Origin: Actinomycetes bacterium
GTDB lineage: Bacteria; Actinomycetota; Actinomycetes; Propionibacteriales; Nocardioidaceae
NCBI GenBank assembly: GCA_023415395.1
Contig: JAEZKN010000332.1
Span: 1 to 5,910 of the forward strand
Length of the DNA: 5,910 nt
Direction: 5' to 3'
Under the pieces are notes generated by a model that saw only the letters and a program-made list of their open reading frames with translations, was not told the DNA's origin and searched no databases. The position numbers and the translations under genes were made by a program. Positions 1-5,680 of this stretch are shown piece by piece; position 1 is the first letter of the stretch, and each line of letters opens with the position of its first letter.

Positions 1-1118
1 AGGCGGCGGCGTACCCCTTCATGACGCCGATCTTCGGCAAGGGCGTGGTCTTCGACGCCTCGCCGGAGGAGCGCCAGCAGATGCTGAAGAACCAGGCACT
101 GCGCGGCGACATGATGCGCGGGCACGCGTCCACGATCGAGGCCGAGATCAACCGGATGGTCGCGAAGTGGGGTGACGAGGGCGAGATCGACCTGCTCGAC
201 TGGTTCGCGGAGCTGACGATCTACACGACGTCGGCCTGCCTGATCGGCAAGCCGTTCCGCGAGGAGCTCGACGGCCGCTTCGCCGCGCTCTACCACGAGC
301 TCGAGCGCGGCACCGACGCCCTGGCCTACGTCGACCCCTACCTCGACATCGAGTCCTTCCGCCGGCGCGACGCCGCGCGCGAGGAGCTGGTCGGGCTGGT
401 GCAGGGGATCATCGACCGCCGCCGGGCGCGTGGCACGGTCGCCCGCGAGGACCGCGACCTGCTCGACGTGCTCATCTCCATCGACATGAGCGCCGACTAC
501 GTCACCGGCATCTTCATCTCGATGATGTTCGCCGGCCACCACACCTCCTCGGGCACGGCGTCGTGGGCGCTGATCGAGCTGATGCGGCACCCCGAGACCA
601 TGGCGGCGGTCGTGCAGGAGCTCGACGAGCTGTACGCCGACGGGGCCGAGGTGTCCTTCCAGGCGCTCCGCTCGATCCCGCAGCTGGAGGCGGCGCTCAA
701 GGAGACGCTGCGGTTGCACCCGCCGCTGATCATCTTGATGCGGGTCGTGCAGGAGGAGATCGAGCTCGCCGGCCACCCGATCGCGCCCGGCACCGTCGTC
801 GCCGCGTCGCCGCGCGTCTCGAACCGGATCGCCACCGACTTCCCGCAGCCGGACTCCTTCGACCCGGGGCGCTACGTCGACCCGCGCCAGGAGGACCTCC
901 AGCACCGCTGGACCTGGATCCCGTTCGGCGCCGGCAAGCACCGGTGCGTGGGCAACGCCTTCGCGATGATGCAGATGAAGGCGATCTTCTCGGTGATCCT
1001 GCGCGACTACGAGTTCGAGCCGGCCCAGCCCGCCGAGACCTACCGCGACGACGTCTCCAAGATGGTCATCCAGCTCGCGCAGCCCTGCCGGGTGCGCTAC
1101 CGCCGGAGGTCGGCGTGA
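1..1118 (+). CDS. cyp51: CYP51-family cytochrome P450 (sterol 14-alpha-demethylase type), 5' truncated by window edge
   Basis: The reading frame is already open at base 3 and continues through the Met codon at 21 to TGA at 1116-1118, so the true start lies upstream. About 371 residues are visible. By comparison with the ~451-aa mycobacterial CYP51, roughly 70-75 N-terminal residues are missing. Numbering from the Met at base 21, the marks are: the CYP51 B'-C signature YPFMTPIFGKGVVFDA spanning that Met; the I-helix AGHHTSSG with H173, H174 and T175, the HHT arrangement being typical of CYP51; the K-helix ExxR pair E228/R231 in KETLRLHPP; and the haem loop FGAGKHRCVG with C309 as iron ligand. 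The family is a soluble haem monooxygenase removing the 14-alpha-methyl group of sterols using electrons from a ferredoxin. The ferredoxin gene lies downstream. Assignment to CYP51 is firm; the in vivo substrate is unknown because most bacteria do not make sterols. The loop before the I-helix looks about 7 residues shorter than the mycobacterial protein as I remember it. Confidence 0.95.
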   Translation, partial: AAAYPFMTPIFGKGVVFDASPEERQQMLKNQALRGDMMRGHASTIEAEINRMVAKWGDEGEIDLLDWFAELTIYTTSACLIGKPFREELDGRFAALYHELERGTDALAYVDPYLDIESFRRRDAAREELVGLVQGIIDRRRARGTVAREDRDLLDVLISIDMSADYVTGIFISMMFAGHHTSSGTASWALIELMRHPETMAAVVQELDELYADGAEVSFQALRSIPQLEAALKETLRLHPPLIILMRVVQEEIELAGHPIAPGTVVAASPRVSNRIATDFPQPDSFDPGRYVDPRQEDLQHRWTWIPFGAGKHRCVGNAFAMMQMKAIFSVILRDYEFEPAQPAETYRDDVSKMVIQLAQPCRVRYRRRSA

Positions 1119-1128
1119 GAGCGCCCGT

Positions 1129-1173
1129 GGTCTCGATACGCCGCCTCGTTCCTCGGCGGCTACTCGACCACCG
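1129..1173 (-). repeat. Dyad repeat copy 1 (inverted relative to copies 2 and 3)
   Basis: The 45-bp segment begins GGTCTCGATAC and ends CTACTCGACCACCG. Its reverse complement matches the two copies downstream in both flanks (CGGTGGTCGAGT and TATCGAGACC). Internally, GCCGCC (1140-1145) pairs with GGCGGC (1155-1160) around a 9-nt loop. It begins 11 bp after the P450 stop codon. It resembles a dispersed palindromic repeat that I recall from Nocardioides-like genomes; that comparison is from memory. Confidence 0.8.
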
Positions 1174-1188
1174 AAGGAGGGGCCGAGC

Positions 1189-1243
1189 CTCGGTGGTCGA
1201 GTGCCGTCGCGAGGGACGAGCGACGGTGTATCGAGACCTCACG
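1189..1243 (+). repeat. Dyad repeat copy 2, first unit of exact 55-bp tandem pair
   Basis: This 55-bp segment is identical to 1258-1312, giving a period of 69 bp with a 14-bp non-repeated spacer (1244-1257). Inside it CCGTCGC (1204-1210) pairs with GCGACGG (1220-1226) around a 9-nt loop. Because 69 is a multiple of three, every reading frame through it shows a false tandem peptide repeat. Confidence 0.9.
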
Positions 1244-1257
1244 GACCGTGCTGCCGT

Positions 1258-1312
1258 CTCGGTGGTCGAGTGCCGTCGCGAGGGACGAGCGACGGTGTAT
1301 CGAGACCTCACG
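1258..1312 (+). repeat. Dyad repeat copy 3, second unit of exact 55-bp tandem pair
   Basis: This is an exact copy of 1189-1243 and ends 23 bp before the ferredoxin start codon. Perfect identity over 55 bp, with different bases immediately flanking both copies, points to recent duplication or gene conversion. It lies outside the ferredoxin ribosome binding site (GGAG at 1325-1328). Confidence 0.9.
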
Positions 1313-1335
1313 TGCCGCGCCGCCGGAGCTGCCTC

Positions 1336-1533
1336 ATGAGGGTCGTCGCGGACCTCGACCTCTGCCAGGCGCACCAGACGTGCCAGGGCGAGGCGCCCGA
1401 GGTGTTCGGCTTCGACGCCGCGGCCGACCGGGTCACCGTGCTCGAGGAGCACCCCGACGATTCCCAGCGGCCGGGCGTGCAGGCCGCCGTCCAGTACTGC
1501 CCAGCCATGGCGCTGGCCCTCGAGGAGGAGTGA
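1336..1533 (+). CDS. 3Fe-4S ferredoxin, probable CYP51 redox partner
   Basis: This 65-aa acidic protein carries electrons from a ferredoxin reductase to a P450 in the cytoplasm. Its cluster motif is C10-x2-H13-x2-C16 followed by C54-P55. Three cysteines, with His where a fourth ligand would sit, indicate a 3Fe-4S cluster, as in the mycobacterial ferredoxin encoded next to cyp51 (Rv0763c, 68 aa, from memory). The ATG is chosen because GGAG at 1325-1328 lies 7 nt upstream and the protein then begins directly with the MRVVADLDLC strand typical of the family. A longer in-frame extension from 1201 would only add residues translated from the dyad repeats. It lies 217 bp after cyp51 and 4 bp before the next gene. 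No ferredoxin reductase gene is visible in the window, so that partner must be elsewhere. Confidence 0.95.
   Translation: MRVVADLDLCQAHQTCQGEAPEVFGFDAAADRVTVLEEHPDDSQRPGVQAAVQYCPAMALALEEE
1522..1530 (+). promoter_or_regulatory. Shine-Dalgarno for the NTF2-like gene, inside the ferredoxin 3' end
   Basis: GAGGAGGAG encodes the C-terminal Glu-Glu-Glu of the ferredoxin and sits 7 nt before the GTG at 1538. It fixes that GTG as the start and implies translation coupled to the ferredoxin. Confidence 0.75.
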
Positions 1534-1537
1534 GCGT

Positions 1538-2158
1538 GTGTCGGACCTGACCCGGGCGGAGATCGAGGAGTTCTGGGCGACCTGGCTCGAGGTGAACCGC
1601 GAGGCCGAGGCCTCGGGCAACTGGCGGCGGATGGCCGAGTGGTACGCCGAGGACGCGACGTACGGCTGGATGCTGACCCCCGACGAGCACTTCATGGCGG
1701 TGGGCCGCGACCAGATCCGGGACTGGGCCATCGGCATCGAGATGGACGGCTTCGACGGCTGGCACTACGACTACCAGGCGACGGTCATCGACGAGCAGAA
1801 CGCCATGGTGGTGGGCTTCTGGAAGCAGCGGGCCGGCATCCTCGACGACGAGACCGGGCGCGAGTTCGAGATCCCCGGGCTGGGCGGGTCCTGGTTCGGC
1901 GTGGAGCGGCAGGACGACGGCCCGGACGCGGGGAGCCTGAAGTTCGCCTGGCAGCGCGACTGGTTCGACTTCGGCGCGATGGCGCACACCATGGGCCGGG
2001 TCGCGAAGTCCGGCAAGGCGCCCGACACCCTGGTCAAGCGGCTCCAGGTCTTCGGCCTCGAGGTCCCCGGCCACTACCGGCCCGAGGACCTCCCCTCGAC
2101 GGTGTGGCCGCCGCCGGTCGAGCGCGGCGACTACGTCACGCAGGAGCCGACGCCGTGA
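1538..2158 (+). CDS. NTF2/SnoaL-like protein of unknown function
   Basis: The product is 206 aa with no signal peptide or membrane segment. Residues 1-140 or so look like a cone-shaped NTF2/SnoaL fold: an N-terminal helix (AEIEEFWATWLEVN), then GNWRRMAEWYAEDATYGW and the following HFMAVGRDQIRDWAIG, a pattern typical of this superfamily. The superfamily includes ketosteroid isomerases, polyketide cyclases and many non-enzymatic pocket proteins. A proline- and tryptophan-rich C-terminal tail of about 60 residues makes it longer than the usual 130-150 aa. The GTG start is supported by the Shine-Dalgarno inside the ferredoxin gene. The stop overlaps the next start by 4 bp. Its position after cyp51 and ferredoxin matches Rv0762c of M. 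tuberculosis (from memory), which is also uncharacterised. A role in binding or isomerising the P450 product is only an inference. Confidence 0.8.
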   Translation: MSDLTRAEIEEFWATWLEVNREAEASGNWRRMAEWYAEDATYGWMLTPDEHFMAVGRDQIRDWAIGIEMDGFDGWHYDYQATVIDEQNAMVVGFWKQRAGILDDETGREFEIPGLGGSWFGVERQDDGPDAGSLKFAWQRDWFDFGAMAHTMGRVAKSGKAPDTLVKRLQVFGLEVPGHYRPEDLPSTVWPPPVERGDYVTQEPTP

Positions 2159-3612
2159 CCGCCCTCCCGCCGCCCGCCCAGCAGCTGATCGACGGCAAGC
2201 TCGTCGGCGCTGCGGCGACGTACCCGATCCTCGACCCGGCGACGGGGCAGGAGATCGGCGTCGCGCCGGACGGCGCCGCGGCGGACGTCGACGCCGCGAT
2301 CGGCGCCGCCCGCCGGGCCTTCGACGAGACGGACTGGTCGACGGACACCGCGCTGCGGCTGCGCTGCCTGCGCCAGCTGCACGCCGCGCTGATCGAGCAC
2401 GCGGAGGCGTTCAAGGCGCTGACCACCGCCGAGGTCGGCATGCCCGGCTTCCTGATGGGCGCGGCCGGCTTCGACGTGCCGGTCGCGGGCCTGAGGTGGG
2501 TCACCGACCTGCTGGAGACCTATGCGTTCGAGACCGACCTGGGCGTCGCGGCCCCCCTGGGCATCGCGTCGCGGCGGACCGTGCGGCGGGAGCCGGTGGG
2601 GGTCGTCGCCGCGATCTCGCCGTGGAACGTGCCGACCCAGATCAACCTGGCCAAGGTCGGCCCGGCCCTGGCCGCCGGCTGCACGGTGGTGCTCAAGCCG
2701 GCGCCGGACACCCCGTGGGTGGCGGCCGAGCTGGGCCGTCTCGTCGCCGAGCACACCGACGTCCCCGCCGGCGTCTTCAACGTGGTGACGCCCCGCTCGA
2801 ACGAGGTGGCGGCGCTGCTGACCACCGACCCGCGCGTCGACATGGTGTCCTTCACCGGCTCCACCCAGGTCGGCCGGTCGATCATGGCCGCGGCCGCGCC
2901 GACGCTGAAGAAGGTCTTCCTCGAGCTCGGCGGCAAGTCCGCCGCGATCGTGCTCGACGACGCCGACCTCGCCGCGGCCGCCGGCGCCACCGCGTTCACG
3001 GCGTGCATCCACGCCGGGCAGGGCTGCGCGATCACGACCCGCCTCCTCGTCCCGCGGGAGAGGTACGACGAGGCGGTGCAGGTCGCCGCGGCCACGATGG
3101 AGTCCATCGGCGCCAAGGACCCGGCCGACCCCGGCGCGATCTGCGGGCCGGTGATCTCCGCCGCGCAGCGCGACCGCGTGGCGGCGTACCTCCGGCTGGC
3201 CGAGGAGGAGGGCGGCACGTTCGCCACCGGCGGCCATGTCATCGACCGGGACGGGTTCTGGGTCGAGCCGACCGTGGTCGCGGGCCTCGACAACTCCTCG
3301 CGCCTCGCGCGGGAGGAGATCTTCGGCCCGGTGCTGGTCGTCATCGCGCACGACGGCGACGACGACGCGGTGCGGATCGCCAACGACTCGCCCTACGGCC
3401 TGTCGGGGTCGGTCGAGTCCGGCTCGCTGGAGCGCGCGAAGGCGGTCGCGGCGCGCATCCGCACCGGCACGATCGCCGTCAACGGCGGCGTCTGGTTCAG
3501 CCCGGACGCGCCGTTCGGCGGCTACAAGCAGTCCGGCATCGGCCGGGAGATGGGTGTCGCGGGGTTCGAGGAGTACCTCGAGACCAAGGTGATCGCCGAG
3601 CCGGCGGGATAG
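2155..3612 (+). CDS. NAD(P)-dependent aldehyde dehydrogenase
   Basis: This 485-aa protein has the normal length for the ALDH superfamily and oxidises an aldehyde to the acid in the cytoplasm. Catalytic residues are in register: N158 in SPWN, K181 in LKPAPDTP for cofactor binding, the Rossmann loop GSTQVG (235-240), the general base E257 in LELGGK, the nucleophile C291 in GQGCAIT, and E388/F390 in EEIFGPV. All are offset by 11 from the classic numbering (169, 192, 268, 302, 399, 401). The GTG at 2155 overlaps the previous stop as GTGA and has AGGAG at 2142-2146, 8 nt upstream. A longer open frame back to 1639 runs antiphase through the NTF2-like gene and is not used. The last codons and the TAG stop lie in the left arm of a 26-bp inverted repeat. 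The closest counterpart I recall is Rv0768 (AldA). The substrate is unknown. Confidence 0.95.
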   Translation: MTALPPPAQQLIDGKLVGAAATYPILDPATGQEIGVAPDGAAADVDAAIGAARRAFDETDWSTDTALRLRCLRQLHAALIEHAEAFKALTTAEVGMPGFLMGAAGFDVPVAGLRWVTDLLETYAFETDLGVAAPLGIASRRTVRREPVGVVAAISPWNVPTQINLAKVGPALAAGCTVVLKPAPDTPWVAAELGRLVAEHTDVPAGVFNVVTPRSNEVAALLTTDPRVDMVSFTGSTQVGRSIMAAAAPTLKKVFLELGGKSAAIVLDDADLAAAAGATAFTACIHAGQGCAITTRLLVPRERYDEAVQVAAATMESIGAKDPADPGAICGPVISAAQRDRVAAYLRLAEEEGGTFATGGHVIDRDGFWVEPTVVAGLDNSSRLAREEIFGPVLVVIAHDGDDDAVRIANDSPYGLSGSVESGSLERAKAVAARIRTGTIAVNGGVWFSPDAPFGGYKQSGIGREMGVAGFEEYLETKVIAEPAG

Positions 3613-3676
3613 TCCCTCACGATGTGGTGGCGCGGGAGCGCTCCCAGACAACCACATCGTGAGGGACTATCCCGCC
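3603..3676. repeat. Perfect 26-bp inverted repeat with inner palindrome, between ALDH and SDR genes
   Basis: The left arm (3603-3628) and right arm (3651-3676) are perfectly complementary over 26 bp. The arm starts GGCGGGATAG and ends GATGTGGT. The 22-nt loop contains the self-complementary 12-mer GGGAGCGCTCCC (3634-3645), so a branched or extended hairpin is possible. The left arm includes the last codons and TAG of the ALDH gene, and the right arm ends 20 nt before the SDR start, leaving that gene's ribosome binding site free. No T-run follows, so it is not a standard intrinsic terminator. It may be a mobile palindromic repeat, an mRNA-stabilising or processing hairpin, or a partial terminator. 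Confidence 0.9.
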
Positions 3677-3696
3677 AGGCCAGGCAGAGGAGTGAG

Positions 3697-4431
3697 ATGA
3701 GCAGGTTCCAGGACAAGGTCGTCGTCGTGACGGGTGCGGCCCGAGGCATCGGTGAGGCCTACGCCCGGGCGCTCGCGGCGGAGGGGGCGTCGGTCGTGGT
3801 CGCCGACCTCGACGTCGAAGGCGGGGAGAAGGTCGCGGCCGACGTCGGCGGGCTCTTCGTCCGTTGCGACGTGTCCTCGCACGAGGACGCGGCCGGGCTG
3901 GTCACCGCGACCGTCGAGCGCTTCGGCGGGATCGACGGGCTGGTCAACAACGCCGCGATCTACGGCGAGATGGCCTTCGACCTGCTGATCTCCGTCGACT
4001 GGGACTACTACCGGAGGTTCATGTCGGTGAACATGGACGGCGCCCTGGTGATGACCCGCGCCGTCTGGCCCGAGCTGCAGAGGCGCGGCGGGGGCTCGAT
4101 CGTCAACCAGAGCTCGACCGCGGCGTACCTCTACTCCAGCTTCTACGGCCTGGCCAAGGTCGGCGTCAACGGCCTGACCCAGCAGCTCGCGCACGAGCTC
4201 GGCGGGATGGGGATCCGGGTCAACGCGATCGCGCCCGGGCCGACGGACACCGCGGCGACGCGGACCCAGGCGGGCGACGCGGCCGAGGAGCTGGTGAAGG
4301 GACTCGCGCTCAAGCGGATGGGCCAGCCCGAGGACATGGTGGGGGCGTGCCTCTTCCTGCTCTCCGAGGAGTCATCGTGGGTGACGGGGCAGATCATCGC
4401 CGTCGACGGCGGGCAGACCTTCCGTGCCTGA
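3697..4431 (+). CDS. Short-chain dehydrogenase/reductase (classical SDR, probably NAD-preferring)
   Basis: This 244-aa single-domain Rossmann oxidoreductase interconverts a hydroxyl and a keto group. The nucleotide-binding TGAARGIG lies at 12-19, an acidic D37 ends the second strand (favouring NAD over NADP), D58 precedes V59, NNAA is at 84-87, N112 follows, and the active site is S140, Y150 and K154 in SSTAAYLYSSFYGLAK. The PGPTDT loop and the C-terminal GQIIAVDGG complete the family pattern. The Ser-Tyr spacing is 10 rather than the usual 13, so the loop before Tyr is short. The ATG at 3697 is chosen because AGGAG (3688-3692) precedes it and the protein then starts just before the first strand. 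The in-frame ATG at 3622 lies inside the inverted repeat and lacks such a site. The gene follows the inverted repeat and overlaps the next gene by 8 bp. The counterpart I recall is Rv0769. The substrate is unknown. Confidence 0.93.
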   Translation: MSRFQDKVVVVTGAARGIGEAYARALAAEGASVVVADLDVEGGEKVAADVGGLFVRCDVSSHEDAAGLVTATVERFGGIDGLVNNAAIYGEMAFDLLISVDWDYYRRFMSVNMDGALVMTRAVWPELQRRGGGSIVNQSSTAAYLYSSFYGLAKVGVNGLTQQLAHELGGMGIRVNAIAPGPTDTAATRTQAGDAAEELVKGLALKRMGQPEDMVGACLFLLSEESSWVTGQIIAVDGGQTFRA

Positions 4432-5233
4432 CCTGCGCGTCGCCTTCGTCGGGCTCGGCAACATCGGCAAGCCGATGGCGCTGCGGCTCGCGGCCGCCGA
4501 CGGCATCGACCTGACGGTGTACGACGTCGTGCCGGACCCGGTCGCCGAGCTGGTCGCCGCCGGAGCGAGCGCCGCGGCCGACGTCGCGGGGATCGACGCC
4601 GACGTCGTGTGCGTGATGGTGCGCGACGACGACCAGGTGCGCTCGGTGGCCGCAGCCGTCGGTCCTGGCCCGGTCCTGGTCGTGCACTCGACGGTCGCGC
4701 CCGGCACGCCGGAGTCGCTGGCCGCGGACGGCCTCACCGTCCTCGACGCCCCGGTCTCCGGCGGCTCGATGGGGGCGGCCGACGGATCGCTGGCGATCAT
4801 GGTCGGGGGCCCGGGCGATGCCTTCGAGGTCGCGCGGCCGGCGCTGGAGGCGATGGGCTCGAAGGTCGTCCACGCCGGCCCCGTCGGGGCGGGCACCCGG
4901 ATGAAGCTGGCCCGCAACCTCATCCACTTCGTGGCGTTCACCGCCGCCACCGAGGCCCAGCGACTGGCGGAGGCCGCCGGCCTCGACCTGGTCGCGCTGG
5001 GCGAGGTCGTGCGGCACACCGACGCGGTCACCGGCGGTCCGGGCGCGATCATGCACCGCGCCACCGCCGCGCCGATCCCCGAGGGCGACTTCTGGCACGG
5101 GGTCTTCGACCACGTGCGGGCGCTGGGGGAGAAGGACCTGACCTACGCGATCGCGCTGGCCGACGAGCTCGGCGTCGACGTACCTCTCGCCCGGGAGGCG
5201 CTGCCACGACTGGGAGAGGGGCTGGGGTTGTGA
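4424..5233 (+). CDS. 3-hydroxyisobutyrate dehydrogenase-type NAD-binding oxidoreductase (beta-hydroxyacid dehydrogenase family)
   Basis: This 269-aa protein belongs to the 6-phosphogluconate/3-hydroxyisobutyrate dehydrogenase superfamily, which oxidises beta-hydroxy acids. Seen: GLGNIGKPM at 10-18, the Rossmann fingerprint; D34 after the second strand (YDVVPD), suggesting NAD; the substrate loop DAPVSGGSMGA (108-118) with S112; and GAGTRMKLARN (155-165) with the catalytic K161 and N165. The lysine argues against the related imine reductases, which lack it. The start is GTG at 4424, 8 bp inside the SDR gene. It has only a weak ribosome binding site, suggesting translation by coupling, and the Rossmann motif is correctly close to this N-terminus. 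It is somewhat shorter than the typical 290-300 aa, mainly at the C-terminus. The counterpart I recall is Rv0770. The true substrate could be another hydroxy acid or a reduced aldehyde. Confidence 0.9.
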   Translation: MPDLRVAFVGLGNIGKPMALRLAAADGIDLTVYDVVPDPVAELVAAGASAAADVAGIDADVVCVMVRDDDQVRSVAAAVGPGPVLVVHSTVAPGTPESLAADGLTVLDAPVSGGSMGAADGSLAIMVGGPGDAFEVARPALEAMGSKVVHAGPVGAGTRMKLARNLIHFVAFTAATEAQRLAEAAGLDLVALGEVVRHTDAVTGGPGAIMHRATAAPIPEGDFWHGVFDHVRALGEKDLTYAIALADELGVDVPLAREALPRLGEGLGL

Positions 5234-5607
5234 GCAAGTTCGAGGACCTGCCGGAGGTGCGCCGCCGCGGCCTGGAGCGGATGGAGGAGGTCTACGGCTT
5301 CGAGATGACCGACGGCGCCGGCGACTTCTTCGCCTACACCGCCGATCACCTGTTCGCCGACGTCTGGAACCGGCCGGGCCTCTCCGACCGCGACCGCCGG
5401 CTGCTGCTGATCGGCCTGCTCACCGGGTCGAACCAGCACGACGTGCTCACGATCCAGGTCCCCGCGGCGCTGGCCGCCGGTGAGCTCGACGAGGAGCAGC
5501 TGCGCGAGATCGTGATCCTGCTCTGCCACTACGCGGGCTGGCCGAGCGGCTCCCGGGTCAACCAGATCGTCGAGGAGACCATCGCGAAGGCCGCCCGGCA
5601 GGGCTGA
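5230..5607 (+). CDS. Carboxymuconolactone decarboxylase-like (AhpD-like fold) protein
   Basis: This 125-aa, all-helical protein resembles gamma-carboxymuconolactone decarboxylases of the beta-ketoadipate route. Features are LSDRDRRLLLIGLL (51-64), H70 in GSNQHDV, and the C-terminal block with E93, H100, Y101, G103 and P105 in LREIVILLCHYAGWPSG, the usual decarboxylase signature. The CxxC pair of AhpD peroxidase-type members is absent (only C99 is there), so redox activity is unlikely. The GTG start overlaps the previous stop as GTGA, and a GGAGAGGGG run (5213-5221) precedes it by about 8 nt. It is the last gene of the tightly packed block. The counterpart I recall is Rv0771. No other beta-ketoadipate genes are present, so it may act on a different lactone or acid made by this cluster. 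Confidence 0.88.
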   Translation: MSKFEDLPEVRRRGLERMEEVYGFEMTDGAGDFFAYTADHLFADVWNRPGLSDRDRRLLLIGLLTGSNQHDVLTIQVPAALAAGELDEEQLREIVILLCHYAGWPSGSRVNQIVEETIAKAARQG

Positions 5608-5625
5608 TCACCGCCGAAGCGCCCC

Positions 5626-5645
5626 GGGCCTCGCGATCGCGGCCC
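5626..5645 (+). terminator. Weak candidate hairpin after the CMD-like gene
   Basis: GGGC (5626-5629) pairs with GCCC (5642-5645), and inside it CGCGA (5632-5636) pairs with TCGCG (5637-5641) with a 2-nt bulge. It starts 19 bp after the last stop of the block. There is no T-run and no proper loop, so this is a tentative call; in such GC-rich DNA hairpins of this size can arise by chance. Confidence 0.25.
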
Positions 5646-5680
5646 TCGACGCCAGCCGGACCTCCAGTCGGGTCCCAGTC

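Noticed and set aside
1189..1312. CRISPR-like pair of repeats
   Set aside because: There are only two units, the spacer is 14 bp and the unit is 55 bp; no further units or cas genes are visible. It fits a dyad repeat, not a CRISPR array.
1201..1335. N-terminal extension of the ferredoxin from an upstream ATG-like start
   Set aside because: The added residues are translated repeat DNA, and the ATG at 1336 has its own GGAG site and gives the normal family length.
1066..1737. 223-codon minus-strand frame with a tandem repeated peptide
   Set aside because: The repeated peptide is only the translation of the 55-bp tandem repeat; the rest is antisense to the ferredoxin and NTF2-like genes.
1639..2154. 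Upstream extension of the ALDH frame
   Set aside because: It overlaps the NTF2-like gene out of phase and is low-complexity Arg/Gly-rich; GTG 2155 gives the exact ALDH length and coupling.
2131..3657. 508-codon open frame on the minus strand opposite the ALDH gene
   Set aside because: It is a composition-driven shadow rich in Arg, Gly and Ala with no recognisable domain, while the + strand frame carries every ALDH catalytic residue.
3603..3676. Ordinary Rho-independent terminator
   Set aside because: No T-run follows the stem, and a tightly linked gene of the same set begins 20 nt later.
3622..3696. Earlier ATG for the SDR gene
   Set aside because: It lies inside the inverted repeat, has no suitable ribosome binding site, and would add 25 residues before the Rossmann start; ATG 3697 has AGGAG upstream.
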